A stretch of 64,000 bases of DNA from JABCPH02 sp963524305. GTDB taxonomy: Bacteria > Fusobacteriota > Fusobacteriia > Fusobacteriales > Leptotrichiaceae. The stretch is from assembly GCA_963524305.1 (NCBI GenBank), contig CAURGH010000001.1, forward strand, positions 62,001 through 126,000, in the 5' to 3' direction. How positions within the stretch are numbered: the stretch's first letter is position 1; each line of letters begins with the position of its first letter. The notes under the pieces were generated by a model. The model was not told the DNA's origin and did not search any database. It saw only the letters and a program-made list of their open reading frames with translations. A program made the position numbers and the translations under genes. This document shows positions 34,914 through 44,559 of this stretch, in pieces.

Positions 34914-37900
34914 ATGAATAATTTATTTAATCAGAAAATACTGGCTAAAAAAGCTGAAGAAGAAGTGGATTTGAGCAAGCATAATTTATCTGAAAGAAGA
35001 AAAGCATTGGATAAGTGGATAAATAACCTTGAAAATGGAGTTCTGGATAATTCAAAGGAAGAGGAATTTCAAGGAGAATTTTTATATGATATATTTACAA
35101 CGGTTTTAAGGGCTGTGAATAAGTCGGATGGTGAAAAAGAGTGGAATCTTGAGAGGGAAACGAAAACTAAAATGGATGGTCAGAAGGCTGATGGAGTTTT
35201 AGGATTTTTTGATGTGGATGGAAAGAAAGATGTAAGAGCTGTAATTGAACTGAAAGGAGCAAAAGTTTCCTTGGATGTAAGACAAAAAAGATCTGGAGAT
35301 ACTAGGACTCCCGTGGAACAAGCATTTAATTATGCTCCTAAATATGGGAAAAATTGTCAGTGGGTTATAGTTTCAAATTATAAGGAAATACGGCTTTACA
35401 GGTCAAATGATATGACAGAATATCAAGTATTTTTTCTTGAAAAGTTAAAAGACGATTTGGAATTTAAGAAATTTATTTACATTCTTTCATTTTATGCTCT
35501 GGTAGGAACTGAAGAGAAAAAGGCAAAAACAATAGAACTTTCTGAAGAATATCAGAAAAAGCAGTCTGAAATTGAAAAAAAGTTTTATAATGAATACAAA
35601 ACTATTAGATTACATATATTTGAAAATATGCGAAAAAATAATCCTACAGTAAATGAAAATATCATAATTGAAAAAGTTCAAAAATTATTGGATAGGTTTT
35701 TGTTTATTTGTTTTTGTGAAGATAAAGGATTGCTTCCAAATGAGATTTTTTACAAAACTTTGGAAAAAGGTAAAAACTTTGGAGATATTTTTGAAGTTTT
35801 TAAAATGCTTTGTAGCTGGATAAATTTAGGGAATGCAAGAAAAAATATTGCTCATTTTAACGGAGGATTGTTTAAAAATGATGATGTTTTAGATGGACTT
35901 TATGTAGATAATGAAGTTTTTGAAGAAATGCGAAAAATTTCTGAATATGATTTTGATTCTGAACTGAATGAAAATATATTAGGGCATATTTTTGAGCAAT
36001 CTGTAAGCGATATAGAGGAATTGAAAAAATCTGTATCAGGAGAAGAATTTGACAGCAAGAAGAGCAAAAGAAAAAAAGATGGAATTTTTTATACACCAAA
36101 GTATATAACAAAATATATTGTGGAAAATTCTATAAAAAATTGGCTTGATGATAAGAGAAAAGAACTTGGAGAAGATGAACTCCCTGAACTTACTGAAAAA
36201 GATTTTGAAATAAGTTATGCAAATAAAAAGAGCGATAAAAGAATTTATAGTGAGAATTTCAAAAAACATATAGATTTTTGGACAAAATACAGGGAAGCTG
36301 TAAAAAATATAAAAATTGTCGACCCTGCCTGCGGAAGTGGAGCATTTCTGATTACGGCTTTTGAATATCTGTTAAATTATAATGATTATTTGGATAATAA
36401 AATTTTTGATTTGACAGGAGTTAAGGATTTATTTTCAGACACAACAAAGGAAATTTTACAAAATAATATTTTTGGAGTGGATTTAAATAAGGAAAGTGTG
36501 GAAATTACGAAATTATCATTGTGGCTAAAAACTGCTGATAAGAACAAAACATTGGCTTCACTTGAAAATAATATAAAATGTGGAAATTCATTGATAGATG
36601 ACCCTGAAATAGCAGGAGAAATGGCATTTGACTGGGAAAAGAAGTTTCCGCAAGTGTTTGAAAATGGTGGATTTGATATTGTTGTGGGGAATCCACCGTA
36701 TTTCAATGTTCAAACATTTGGAGCAAAATCACCAATCGTGAGTTATTTAATGAATAGATACTCAGAAATATGGCAAGATAAAAGTGATATATTATTTTAC
36801 TTTATTTATAAGGCATTGAAAATATCAAAAGGAGAAGTAGGCTTTATAATCTCAAATGCTTTTTTATTTTCAGATAAAGCTCAAAAATTAAGAAATTACA
36901 TTGTTGAAAAGAGAAGATTAGAAAAAATAATAAATTTTGAAAAATATATGATTTTTGAAGAGGCTTCTATAACATCTTGTATAATAATGTTTGGTAAAGA
37001 AAATAGAAAAGTTAAAGGAATAAATTTAAAAGAAAAGAATTACAGTAATGATGAAATTTTAAAATATTTGAATGGAAATAAAGAATATGAAATTGAATTA
37101 AAAAAAGATGACGTATTTGCAATAGTTGATAAACAAATACAAAAATTAAATACTAAAATAGATGAAAATAATCCAAAATTACAAGATTTAGTAATAATAG
37201 GAAAGGGAATGGAAACAGCAGCAAATGATATATTTTTATTTGAAAGTAATAACTTAAATTTCCCGAATGAGTTTATGAAAAATCATATTAGTGGAGAAGG
37301 AATAAGTAGATATACAATAAAAAACAGTCAAAAGAAATTACTATATTTTGAAAATATAGAAAATTTTGAAGATTTACCTATAGGAATAAAGGAATATTTA
37401 GAAAAAAATAGAGAAAAATTAAATGACAGAGCAACAGTTAAAAATGAGGGTAGAATTTGGTGGAGATATTCAAGGCCTATGCATAAAGAATATTATCATT
37501 TAAGTAAAATATGGTGTTCTTATAGAAGTACAACTAATCAATTTTGTTATGATGATACAAAAGAGTATATCGGATTAACAAACACGACAGTTATTTTTGA
37601 CACAAATGAAAAAATTAAACTTAAATATTTATTAACAATATTAAATTCAAAATTATTTAAATTTCGTTATAGTTCTATTGGAAAACAAACAGGAAGTGGA
37701 GTTTATGAATATTTTGCAAATGGAGTGGGAAAATTTCCAATAAAAGAAATTTCTTTGCAAGATCAACAGCCTTTTATCGAAAAAGCTGATAAAATGCTAT
37801 CTCTAAATAAAGAGTTACAGGAAAAAGTTTCATCATTCCAAAGATTGATAGCTAGAAAATTTGAATTGGAAAAATTATCAACAAAATTACAGGACTGGTA

Positions 37901-38120
37901 TCTGATGGAATTTTCTGAATTTGTAAAGAAATTGAAAAAAACAAAGATAAAACTGAGTCTGAACGAAGAACTGGAATGGGAAAAAGTGTTTGTGGAAGAG
38001 CAGAAAAAGGCTATGGATATAAAAAATGAGATTGAAATTACAGATAAAGAAATTGATAGGATGGTTTATGAGTTGTATGGGTTGAATGAGGAGGAAATTG
38101 AGATAATTGAAAAAAGTTAA
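34914..38120 (+). CDS. Type IIG restriction-modification enzyme (adenine-specific)
   Basis: A 1068-residue single-chain endonuclease-methyltransferase. The N-terminal PD-(D/E)xK-type nuclease has D93 (ADGVLG) and E112-x-K114 (VIELKG). The helical linker covers about 200-385. The methyltransferase has motif I DPACGSG (470-476) and motif IV NPPY (593-596), an N6-adenine signature. A C-terminal target-recognition region (about 760-1000) with a coiled coil follows. All catalytic motifs are intact, so it is probably active. Recognition sequence unknown. It lies 28 bases before the Septu-like pair. Confidence 0.9.
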   Translation: MNNLFNQKILAKKAEEEVDLSKHNLSERRKALDKWINNLENGVLDNSKEEEFQGEFLYDIFTTVLRAVNKSDGEKEWNLERETKTKMDGQKADGVLGFFDVDGKKDVRAVIELKGAKVSLDVRQKRSGDTRTPVEQAFNYAPKYGKNCQWVIVSNYKEIRLYRSNDMTEYQVFFLEKLKDDLEFKKFIYILSFYALVGTEEKKAKTIELSEEYQKKQSEIEKKFYNEYKTIRLHIFENMRKNNPTVNENIIIEKVQKLLDRFLFICFCEDKGLLPNEIFYKTLEKGKNFGDIFEVFKMLCSWINLGNARKNIAHFNGGLFKNDDVLDGLYVDNEVFEEMRKISEYDFDSELNENILGHIFEQSVSDIEELKKSVSGEEFDSKKSKRKKDGIFYTPKYITKYIVENSIKNWLDDKRKELGEDELPELTEKDFEISYANKKSDKRIYSENFKKHIDFWTKYREAVKNIKIVDPACGSGAFLITAFEYLLNYNDYLDNKIFDLTGVKDLFSDTTKEILQNNIFGVDLNKESVEITKLSLWLKTADKNKTLASLENNIKCGNSLIDDPEIAGEMAFDWEKKFPQVFENGGFDIVVGNPPYFNVQTFGAKSPIVSYLMNRYSEIWQDKSDILFYFIYKALKISKGEVGFIISNAFLFSDKAQKLRNYIVEKRRLEKIINFEKYMIFEEASITSCIIMFGKENRKVKGINLKEKNYSNDEILKYLNGNKEYEIELKKDDVFAIVDKQIQKLNTKIDENNPKLQDLVIIGKGMETAANDIFLFESNNLNFPNEFMKNHISGEGISRYTIKNSQKKLLYFENIENFEDLPIGIKEYLEKNREKLNDRATVKNEGRIWWRYSRPMHKEYYHLSKIWCSYRSTTNQFCYDDTKEYIGLTNTTVIFDTNEKIKLKYLLTILNSKLFKFRYSSIGKQTGSGVYEYFANGVGKFPIKEISLQDQQPFIEKADKMLSLNKELQEKVSSFQRLIARKFELEKLSTKLQDWYLMEFSEFVKKLKKTKIKLSLNEELEWEKVFVEEQKKAMDIKNEIEITDKEIDRMVYELYGLNEEEIEIIEKS

Positions 38121-38148
38121 ATAATTTGTAAGAAAGGAGTGACCACAA

Positions 38149-39411
38149 ATGAAAATAAAAAATCTTCACATAAAAGAATACAACGGACTTGAAAAATTAG
38201 ATATAAATTTTGAGTCAGAAGGAAAAGTTTTGGATTTGATAGTTCTGGCTGGGATTAATGGGAGTGGAAAAACTAGAGTTTTGGAAAGTATTCGTTATTG
38301 GTTTGAAATGTTTAGAAGCAAAGCTGTTAATGTGGATTTATTTTATGAAGAGAATGAAAGAGAAGTATTGGAAAGTCTTATGAATAGTGAAAGATTGACA
38401 GAAACTGAAAAAGAATTGCAAAAAGATATTGAATTTACAGATTGTTTGAGAAATATAAAATTTTATAATGATGATTGTAAAAATAATAAATTTGAAAATA
38501 AAAATTCCAAAATAATAAGTAAAAGTTTTGAAAACTTAAAAATATTTCCAAAATTAATTTATGTTCCAACGGAGATTAATTTTGAGGAAATTAAGAAAGC
38601 GCAAACTAATTTGAAGAAAGAATATAGGTTTATTAATATTGTGGATTCACATGAAATTAAAGATATTCCGTCGTATATTGCGACACGGATTTCAAAAGTT
38701 GCGAATGAAGAAGAAAATTTGACGATGGGACAAGTTAGAAAAAAAGTTTTTGCGGAAATTAATGGAATTTTTGAAATTTTAGAGTTGGATATAAAACTTT
38801 CAGAAATATCGAAAGATGAGAATAGTATGCCGATTTTTACTGATTCTAGCGGAAAAAAATTTGGAATAAATGAGCTTTCTTCTGGGGAAAAGCAGTTATT
38901 TTTACGGACTTTGGCGATAAAAATGCTGGAGCCTGAAAATTCCATAATTATGATTGATGAGCCTGAATTGTCGTTACATCCGAAATGGCAGCAAAAAATT
39001 GTTGATGTTTATAGAAAAATTGGTAGAAATAATCAGATTATTTTGGCAACTCATTCGCCACATATTTTAGGAAGTGTGGAAAAAGAGAATATAATTTTAT
39101 TGGAAAAAAATGAAAATGGAATTGTAAAAGTTAAAACGGGAGATGAGTTTGGAAATTCATATGGACAGACTACAGGAAGAATACTTGAAGATATAATGGG
39201 ATTAGAAACAGATAGAAATCCCAGTGTGAATAATTTGCTTACTTTGGTAAAAGAAATGGTTAAAAATGATAATTATGAGAATTCTGAATTTAAGGAAAAA
39301 TATACTAAAATAAAGGATATTTTAGGAGAAGATGATAGAGATTTATTTTTGGTGGATATGGATTTGCAAGTGAAGAAGGGGAGAAAAAATGCTGAAAGTA
39401 AACAAAATTAG
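38149..39411 (+). CDS. ptuA: AAA ATPase of a Septu-like defence pair (PtuA)
   Basis: A 420-residue SMC/ABC-type ATPase. Walker A is GINGSGKT (35-42), signature LSSGEK (243-248), Walker B IIMIDEPE (266-273) with E271, and H-loop His302 (ATHSPH). The architecture (short insert, no transmembrane part) and an immediately overlapping HNH gene match PtuA of Septu and the ATPase of retron-Septu hybrids. PtuA senses or regulates, and the nuclease partner executes. No reverse transcriptase or msr/msd was seen nearby, so this is a stand-alone pair. Confidence 0.8.
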   Translation: MKIKNLHIKEYNGLEKLDINFESEGKVLDLIVLAGINGSGKTRVLESIRYWFEMFRSKAVNVDLFYEENEREVLESLMNSERLTETEKELQKDIEFTDCLRNIKFYNDDCKNNKFENKNSKIISKSFENLKIFPKLIYVPTEINFEEIKKAQTNLKKEYRFINIVDSHEIKDIPSYIATRISKVANEEENLTMGQVRKKVFAEINGIFEILELDIKLSEISKDENSMPIFTDSSGKKFGINELSSGEKQLFLRTLAIKMLEPENSIIMIDEPELSLHPKWQQKIVDVYRKIGRNNQIILATHSPHILGSVEKENIILLEKNENGIVKVKTGDEFGNSYGQTTGRILEDIMGLETDRNPSVNNLLTLVKEMVKNDNYENSEFKEKYTKIKDILGEDDRDLFLVDMDLQVKKGRKNAESKQN

Positions 39412-39997
39412 TGAGCCTGATTTTTTTAAAGAATTTAAGAGGAAAAGTAAATTAAAAAATTGGAAGGATTTTGATTATGAAATAAAGACTAAATTAAAGA
39501 AATATATGCTTGAAAATGAACAGAAATTCGATGGAATCTATTTTTGTCCTTATTGTGAGAGGGAGATTAATGTTGAAAAAAGTCAGATTGAACATGTGAA
39601 ACCAAAAGATAAATTTCCTAAATTGTTTCATGAATATAAAAATTTTTTGACAGGCTGTCTGGAGAATCAAACTTGTGGTTCATTTAAGGAAAATAAGTGG
39701 GATGATAATTTTATAAATCTAATTGAAATTGATCCTGAAGAATATTTCGAGTATAGTATTAGTACAGGTGAGATAATTCCTAAATATGAAACTGGAATAA
39801 AGTATGAAATGGCAGTAAAAACGATAAATATATTAAACTTAAATCAGAAAAAATTATGTGAAAGCAGAAAAAGTTTTATATTAAGAAGTTCTTTTAAAGA
39901 TAAAAAAGGAAAGATAGTTTTAGATAAAGAAATTTTAAAATATATAACAAAATTTCCTAGTTTGAAAAAATTTCTTTTGAATATGGATAATGTGTAA
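39389..39997 (+). CDS. ptuB: HNH endonuclease of a Septu-like defence pair (PtuB)
   Basis: 202 residues. The HNH core reads CPYCEREI (C53, C56), SQIEHVKPKDKFP with His69, HEYKNFLTGC with Asn85 and Cys90, then CGSFKENKW. This is the TIGR02646/PtuB-type HNH family. The start overlaps the ptuA end by 23 bases behind GGGGAG, indicating coupling. In known Septu systems the complex degrades nucleic acid during phage infection. Activity here is inferred from intact motifs. Confidence 0.78.
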   Translation: MLKVNKISEPDFFKEFKRKSKLKNWKDFDYEIKTKLKKYMLENEQKFDGIYFCPYCEREINVEKSQIEHVKPKDKFPKLFHEYKNFLTGCLENQTCGSFKENKWDDNFINLIEIDPEEYFEYSISTGEIIPKYETGIKYEMAVKTINILNLNQKKLCESRKSFILRSSFKDKKGKIVLDKEILKYITKFPSLKKFLLNMDNV

Positions 39998-40044
39998 AAA
40001 TCGAAAATCAATAATAAATAAATAACCAAAAATAGGAGGTAAAT

Positions 40045-41160
40045 ATGAAAAAAGTACTAATGGCACTGTGCATACTTTCTAGTTTAAATACATTTTCTGC
40101 GAGTGAAAATGTGATTAGAAAAATAAGTGTCACAGGTAATTCAGAACGGGAAATAATGCCAGATACGGCGGTTTTGAATTTTAAGATAGAATCGAAGAAT
40201 AGAGATTTGAATTTGGCGACAAATGATGTGAACCAGAAACTTGAGAGATTTAAGAATGCGTTGAGAAAGCAGAAAATCCAAGCGGATGATATAAAGACGG
40301 TTTCTTTTTATGATGAGAAAATTAAAGAGAGAGAGGATGAGATTGAGGGGGATAGAAAAAATTTTCTTCAAAATAAGAAAGAAGAAAGAACACCAACTTC
40401 TTATACTGCTGAAATGTCAATTTTTGTGAGAGATATTGATTTTAATAGGTTGGCAAATTTGATGGACGTTAATTCAAGTGGAGATTTGAATGGTATTAAG
40501 AAAGATTTTAAAGAGAATCTTTTTGTTATAAATTTGAAGGAAAAAGATAAAACTATTGATGGTGCGTTGAATAAATTATTTGAGAAAATGAATGTGACAA
40601 AAGATAAATTACAGTCGATAAATACAGGGAATAATATAATTTTTGGAAGTTATAAAATAAATGAAAATTTTGGTGCATATGAAGAAAAATGGATTGATAT
40701 GTTTTCTGTGACTCATAATTTGACTTTGAAAGTGAAGGATTTAAAAAAATTGAATACAATAATTGCATTGGCTGATGATAACGGATTGAATATTGATGGT
40801 TCGATTAAATTTGATTTGTCGAATAAGAGTGAGATTGAATCAAAAATGTATAAAGAAGCGTATGACCAGGCAAAACAAAAGGCTACAAGTATTTTAAAAT
40901 CGAGTTCAATGAGATTAGGAGAACCGATTGTTGTGAGCGAGGATGTGGATTTTCAACAGAAGATGATTGACAGGATTGATAAGGACTGGACTGTAGAAAG
41001 TAGCAATGCTCTTGGTTTAGTTGCAGGAACAAAAGAAGAATATTCGTATTCAGCTGATTTTGCTAGTGCTAGAAAAAGAAGAGGAACAGTAGATTACACT
41101 CCGAAACCTTTAAAATTAACACAAGATGTATCAGTAATGTATGAAATACTTCAAAAATAG
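40045..41160 (+). CDS. Secreted SIMPL (DUF541) protein, copy 1
   Basis: 371 residues: signal peptide (KKVLMALCILSSLNTFSAS), then the SIMPL domain (KISVTGNSEREIMPDTAVLNFKIESKNRDL). The late block DFQQKMIDRIDKDW is nearly identical to copy 2. SIMPL/DUF541 proteins are periplasmic or surface proteins of poorly known role. It is the first of three tandem paralogues, with a strong AGGAGG site. An internal charged insert lies at about 93-115. Confidence 0.85.
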   Translation: MKKVLMALCILSSLNTFSASENVIRKISVTGNSEREIMPDTAVLNFKIESKNRDLNLATNDVNQKLERFKNALRKQKIQADDIKTVSFYDEKIKEREDEIEGDRKNFLQNKKEERTPTSYTAEMSIFVRDIDFNRLANLMDVNSSGDLNGIKKDFKENLFVINLKEKDKTIDGALNKLFEKMNVTKDKLQSINTGNNIIFGSYKINENFGAYEEKWIDMFSVTHNLTLKVKDLKKLNTIIALADDNGLNIDGSIKFDLSNKSEIESKMYKEAYDQAKQKATSILKSSSMRLGEPIVVSEDVDFQQKMIDRIDKDWTVESSNALGLVAGTKEEYSYSADFASARKRRGTVDYTPKPLKLTQDVSVMYEILQK

Positions 41161-41185
41161 TAGTAAAAAATTATAAGGAGGGAAA

Positions 41186-42340
41186 ATGAAACGATTATTA
41201 GTGATATTTAGTGCGTTTTTGGCATTAAATTCGTTTGTAATGGGAGAGCCGGTTAAGAAAATTAGTGTTACTGGTAATGTTGAAAAGGAAATTTTGCCAA
41301 ATATGGCGACTTTACATTTTGAGATTACTGGGAGAGATAAAAGTTTGACTAAGGCCACAGAAAAAGTTAATCAGAAATTGCAAGGATTTAAAGCGACATT
41401 GAAGGCAGAAAACATAGGAATAGATAGCCTTGAAACTGAGTCGATTTCTGATAGGAAAATTAAAGTGAATGGGAATGAAAATAACAATTTAGCAAAGTCA
41501 AATCCAACTTCGTATACTGCTGAAATGAAAATATTGGTTAAAAATGTGGCTTATGATAAAATTGGAGAATTGATAGAGATAAACGAAGGGGAGAAACTTA
41601 AAAGTATTACGAAAAAGATAGAGAATTATAACGATGATGAGGATTTTGATGACGAAGATGATAGTAGTGATAATCAAGTTGTGAATATAGGAAAATCGAA
41701 TGGAGATGTCTATGAAGTGAAATTGAGGGAAAATGATAAAACTTTGAGCGGGACATTGAATAAACTTTTTGCGAAAATAAATTTTGTGAATAATAAATTG
41801 CAAAAAATGGGTTCGACTGGAGCAAGTGTTTCTTTTGGAGGATATGAAATTCGAGAGAATTACGGTGGTGACTTGAAAAAGGAAGAAGAATATGAAGTTA
41901 CACATAAATTGAATGTTGTTACAAAAAATTTGAAGGATTTGAATACAATAATTGCTTTGGCTAATAAAAATGATTTGAATATTGTAGGTTCAATTAAATT
42001 TGATTTATCAAATAGAGCGGAAATTGAATCAGAAATGTATAATGAAGCGTATAATCAAGCAAAACAGAAAGCAGCAAGTATTTTAAAATCTAGTAACTTA
42101 AAGGTTGGAGATGTAATTGTTGTGAGTGAGGATGTTGATTTTCAGCAAAAAATGATTGATAGAATGGATGAAAATTGGACAGTTGCAGCAGCGCCTGCAT
42201 CAAAAAGTATTGCAAAAGAAACGAATTTTGATACAGTGAGTGTTACGAATGCAAAAATGGTAGCGAAAGTGGATTATGCTCCAAAACCTTTGAAATTAAC
42301 GCAAAATATATCGGTAATGTATGAAATGTTAGAAAAATAG
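41186..42340 (+). CDS. Secreted SIMPL (DUF541) protein, copy 2
   Basis: 384 residues with a signal peptide (KRLLVIFSAFLALNSFVMG). It is closest to copy 1: GSIKFDLSN, EAYNQAKQKAASILKSS, VVSEDVDFQQKMIDR and DYAPKPLKLTQNISVMYEM are shared almost letter for letter. It differs by an acidic insert of Asp/Glu/Ser at about 150-165. The 25-base gap from copy 1 implies one transcript and fairly recent duplication. Confidence 0.85.
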   Translation: MKRLLVIFSAFLALNSFVMGEPVKKISVTGNVEKEILPNMATLHFEITGRDKSLTKATEKVNQKLQGFKATLKAENIGIDSLETESISDRKIKVNGNENNNLAKSNPTSYTAEMKILVKNVAYDKIGELIEINEGEKLKSITKKIENYNDDEDFDDEDDSSDNQVVNIGKSNGDVYEVKLRENDKTLSGTLNKLFAKINFVNNKLQKMGSTGASVSFGGYEIRENYGGDLKKEEEYEVTHKLNVVTKNLKDLNTIIALANKNDLNIVGSIKFDLSNRAEIESEMYNEAYNQAKQKAASILKSSNLKVGDVIVVSEDVDFQQKMIDRMDENWTVAAAPASKSIAKETNFDTVSVTNAKMVAKVDYAPKPLKLTQNISVMYEMLEK

Positions 42341-42529
42341 ATTTTTTGAATGAGAGTTATTAAAAAGTTAGAAAAAATATTTGTTGAAGTTGTATTTTTA
42401 AAACAGGGCAGTTATTTAAAATTTAATAAATATAGAAAAATAAATATACGAAAATCTGGAAATTTATAAGTGTTAAATTAAGATGAGGAAATAAATGAAA
42501 GGAGAGAAGAATTTCATAAGTTAAAAGTT

Positions 42530-43600
42530 ATGGATTGCTTCAAAATAAAAATGAAAAGAATAATATTATTGATGTGTATGATGACTTGTTTTTTAAGTTT
42601 TTCAGACATTGTTTCAGGGAAAAGAATTCAAGTTAGAGGAATTGCTAAAAAAGAAATTATGCCAAATTCAGCAAAAGTTCAGTTGACAATTCAAACGGAA
42701 GATAAAAATTTGGATAAAGCGAGTAAAGAGAATGCACAAAAATTGGAGAAATTTAAGAGTTTATTGAGTAAATCGGGAGCTAGATATGATAAAATAAATT
42801 CAACATCATATTCTACAGATAAATCGTATGATTGGGATACAGAGGTTATAAATAAAGGTGAAAAAGAATTTAAAACAGTTTTATCAGTTGAAGCGGATAA
42901 TGTTACGTTGAATTCGTTAAAAGATTTTTTGTCAGTTTTAGCGAATGAAAAGATTTATGAAGTGAAAAGAAATGCACAAGGTGTGAATATTTTTGAAATA
43001 GAAATGAGAGATAAATCGGCTAAAGCAGCGTATCAAAAGGCTTTGGATAAATTTAATGGATTACAACAAAAATTAGGTTCAAAAGGATTAGGAAATAAAA
43101 TTAAGATAGTAGGGTTTACTAATGATGAAGTCAGTTTGGAAAAAAGAGAAAGTGTGAAAAAAGAGATTAATACAGTAACTCATACAATTGAAGTAGAAAC
43201 TAGAGATATGAAAAATATAGGAAATATTATAAGTGTAGCTCAAACATTGGGAATTGGTACAAATGGATACATTGAATACGATATTGATAATAAACAAAAA
43301 TTAGAAGATGAATTGTATGAAAATGCTTACAAAGAAGCTTTGAAAAAAGCACAAGTAATTTTAGGAAAAACAGATTTAAACTTAAAAAATCCCGTAACAA
43401 TAACTGATAAATCACAAGGTGTAATTAGACCGTATTCAGATTATAACTACAATTATTACGGAAATGTTTTAAATGACTCGAAAATATTAGAAAAATCTGA
43501 AAAAGAATTGTTGGATAAAGTTTCAGAAAAAAGAATTGTAGTTAATCCGAGAAAATTAGATATCTCAAAAACGGTGTACATTGAATTTGAGATGAATTAA
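42530..43600 (+). CDS. Secreted SIMPL (DUF541) protein, copy 3
   Basis: 356 residues from ATG 42530, or 349 from ATG 42551, which begins the hydrophobic signal MKRIILLMCMMTCFLSF directly; neither has a good ribosome site. The domain RIQVRGIAKKEIMPNSAKVQLTIQTEDKNL is the SIMPL start. It is more diverged than copies 1 and 2 and lacks their DFQQKMIDR block. The 189-base AT-rich gap before it holds no clear promoter. Confidence 0.8.
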   Translation: MDCFKIKMKRIILLMCMMTCFLSFSDIVSGKRIQVRGIAKKEIMPNSAKVQLTIQTEDKNLDKASKENAQKLEKFKSLLSKSGARYDKINSTSYSTDKSYDWDTEVINKGEKEFKTVLSVEADNVTLNSLKDFLSVLANEKIYEVKRNAQGVNIFEIEMRDKSAKAAYQKALDKFNGLQQKLGSKGLGNKIKIVGFTNDEVSLEKRESVKKEINTVTHTIEVETRDMKNIGNIISVAQTLGIGTNGYIEYDIDNKQKLEDELYENAYKEALKKAQVILGKTDLNLKNPVTITDKSQGVIRPYSDYNYNYYGNVLNDSKILEKSEKELLDKVSEKRIVVNPRKLDISKTVYIEFEMN

Positions 43601-43655
43601 TAACGAGAGAAAAAAATTTTGAGAGAAATTTTTAAGTTTAAATAGAAAAAAGTGT

Positions 43656-43684
43656 TTGACAAAAGTTTTAAAATTTTATATAAT
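43656..43684 (+). promoter_or_regulatory. Perfect-consensus promoter of ahpC
   Basis: TTGACA (43656-43661), exactly 17 bases, TATAAT (43679-43684). It is the only fully consensus sigma-70-type promoter in the window. Confidence 0.85.
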
Positions 43685-43692
43685 GTAATGGA

Positions 43693-43712
43693 GAAATAAT
43701 TGTAATTATTTC
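43693..43712 (+). promoter_or_regulatory. Inverted repeat at the ahpC start site (operator candidate)
   Basis: GAAATAATT and AATTATTTC are perfect 9-base arms around GT, placed over the expected +1. The ATAATT/AATTAT core resembles Fur/PerR-family operators, fitting control of a peroxide gene. AT-richness makes the match suggestive only. Confidence 0.5.
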
Positions 43713-43768
43713 AAATTAGAAATAGTTCAAAATACGTATGATAGAAAATAAATAGGAGGTATTCAATT

Positions 43769-44335
43769 ATGTCATTAATTGGAAAAAAAGTAGAAGACTT
43801 TACGGTACAAATGTACCAAAATGAAGAATTTAAAGAAGTTTCATTTGAAAAAGATTTTTTAGGGAAATGGAATATTTTCATGTTTTATCCAGCAGACTTT
43901 ACATTTGTTTGTCCTACAGAGTTGGAAGATTTAGAAGATCATCATAAAGAATTGAAAGATTTAGGATTTGATGTTTATTCAGTAAGTACTGATACACACT
44001 TTACTCATAAAGCATGGCACGATCATTCAGAAGCAATCAGCAAAGTAACTTATGGAATGATTGGAGATCCTAAAAAAGAAGTAGCGAGAATCTTTGATGT
44101 GTTGGATGAAGAATCAGGAATGGCTTTCAGAGGAACATTCATTGTAAATCCTGAAGGTAAAATCGTTGCATATGAAGTAAACGATGGAGGAATCGGAAGA
44201 GATGCTTCAGAATTAGTAAGAAGAGCAAAAGCTGCTAAATTTGTACATGATAATCCAGGATTAGTTTGTCCAGCTAAATGGAAAGAAGGAGAAGCTACAT
44301 TAAAACCAGGATTAGATTTAGTAGGTAAAATATAA
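43769..44335 (+). CDS. ahpC: Alkyl hydroperoxide reductase, peroxiredoxin subunit
   Basis: A 188-residue typical 2-Cys peroxiredoxin. The peroxidatic Cys48 lies in FYPADFTFVCPTE and the resolving Cys167 in NPGLVCPAKW. It reduces H2O2 and organic peroxides, protecting an anaerobe during oxygen exposure. Codons are biased as in highly expressed genes, in line with its perfect promoter. The free-standing AhpF-like domain downstream is its likely reductant. Confidence 0.97.
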   Translation: MSLIGKKVEDFTVQMYQNEEFKEVSFEKDFLGKWNIFMFYPADFTFVCPTELEDLEDHHKELKDLGFDVYSVSTDTHFTHKAWHDHSEAISKVTYGMIGDPKKEVARIFDVLDEESGMAFRGTFIVNPEGKIVAYEVNDGGIGRDASELVRRAKAAKFVHDNPGLVCPAKWKEGEATLKPGLDLVGKI

Positions 44336-44383
44336 TAGATTAAAAAAATAGAAGCAAAAATTAAAATTATGTATAAAAAGAGG

Positions 44384-44409
44384 GCCTGTTTTGAATTGAT
44401 AGAACAGGC
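44384..44409 (+). terminator. Possible terminator after ahpC
   Basis: GCCTGTT pairs with AACAGGC around a 12-base loop, followed by TTGTTTAATT. It is a moderate stem with a weak T-run. Confidence 0.45.
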
Positions 44410-44516
44410 TTGTTTAATTCAAAATTTTAAAATAGCAAGATGTGATAATAAACACATAGTAGTTTGAGAATAAATTTTGAAAATGAAAAAGATAAATAGG
44501 AAGCTAGGAAAAAATA

Positions 44517-44525
44517 TGATATAAT
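44517..44525 (+). promoter_or_regulatory. Extended -10 promoter of the AhpF-like gene
   Basis: TGA-TATAAT, 35 bases before the ATG at 44560. Confidence 0.5.
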
Positions 44526-44559
44526 AAATTTAGGAAGAATTGTAGAAAGGATGATTGAG

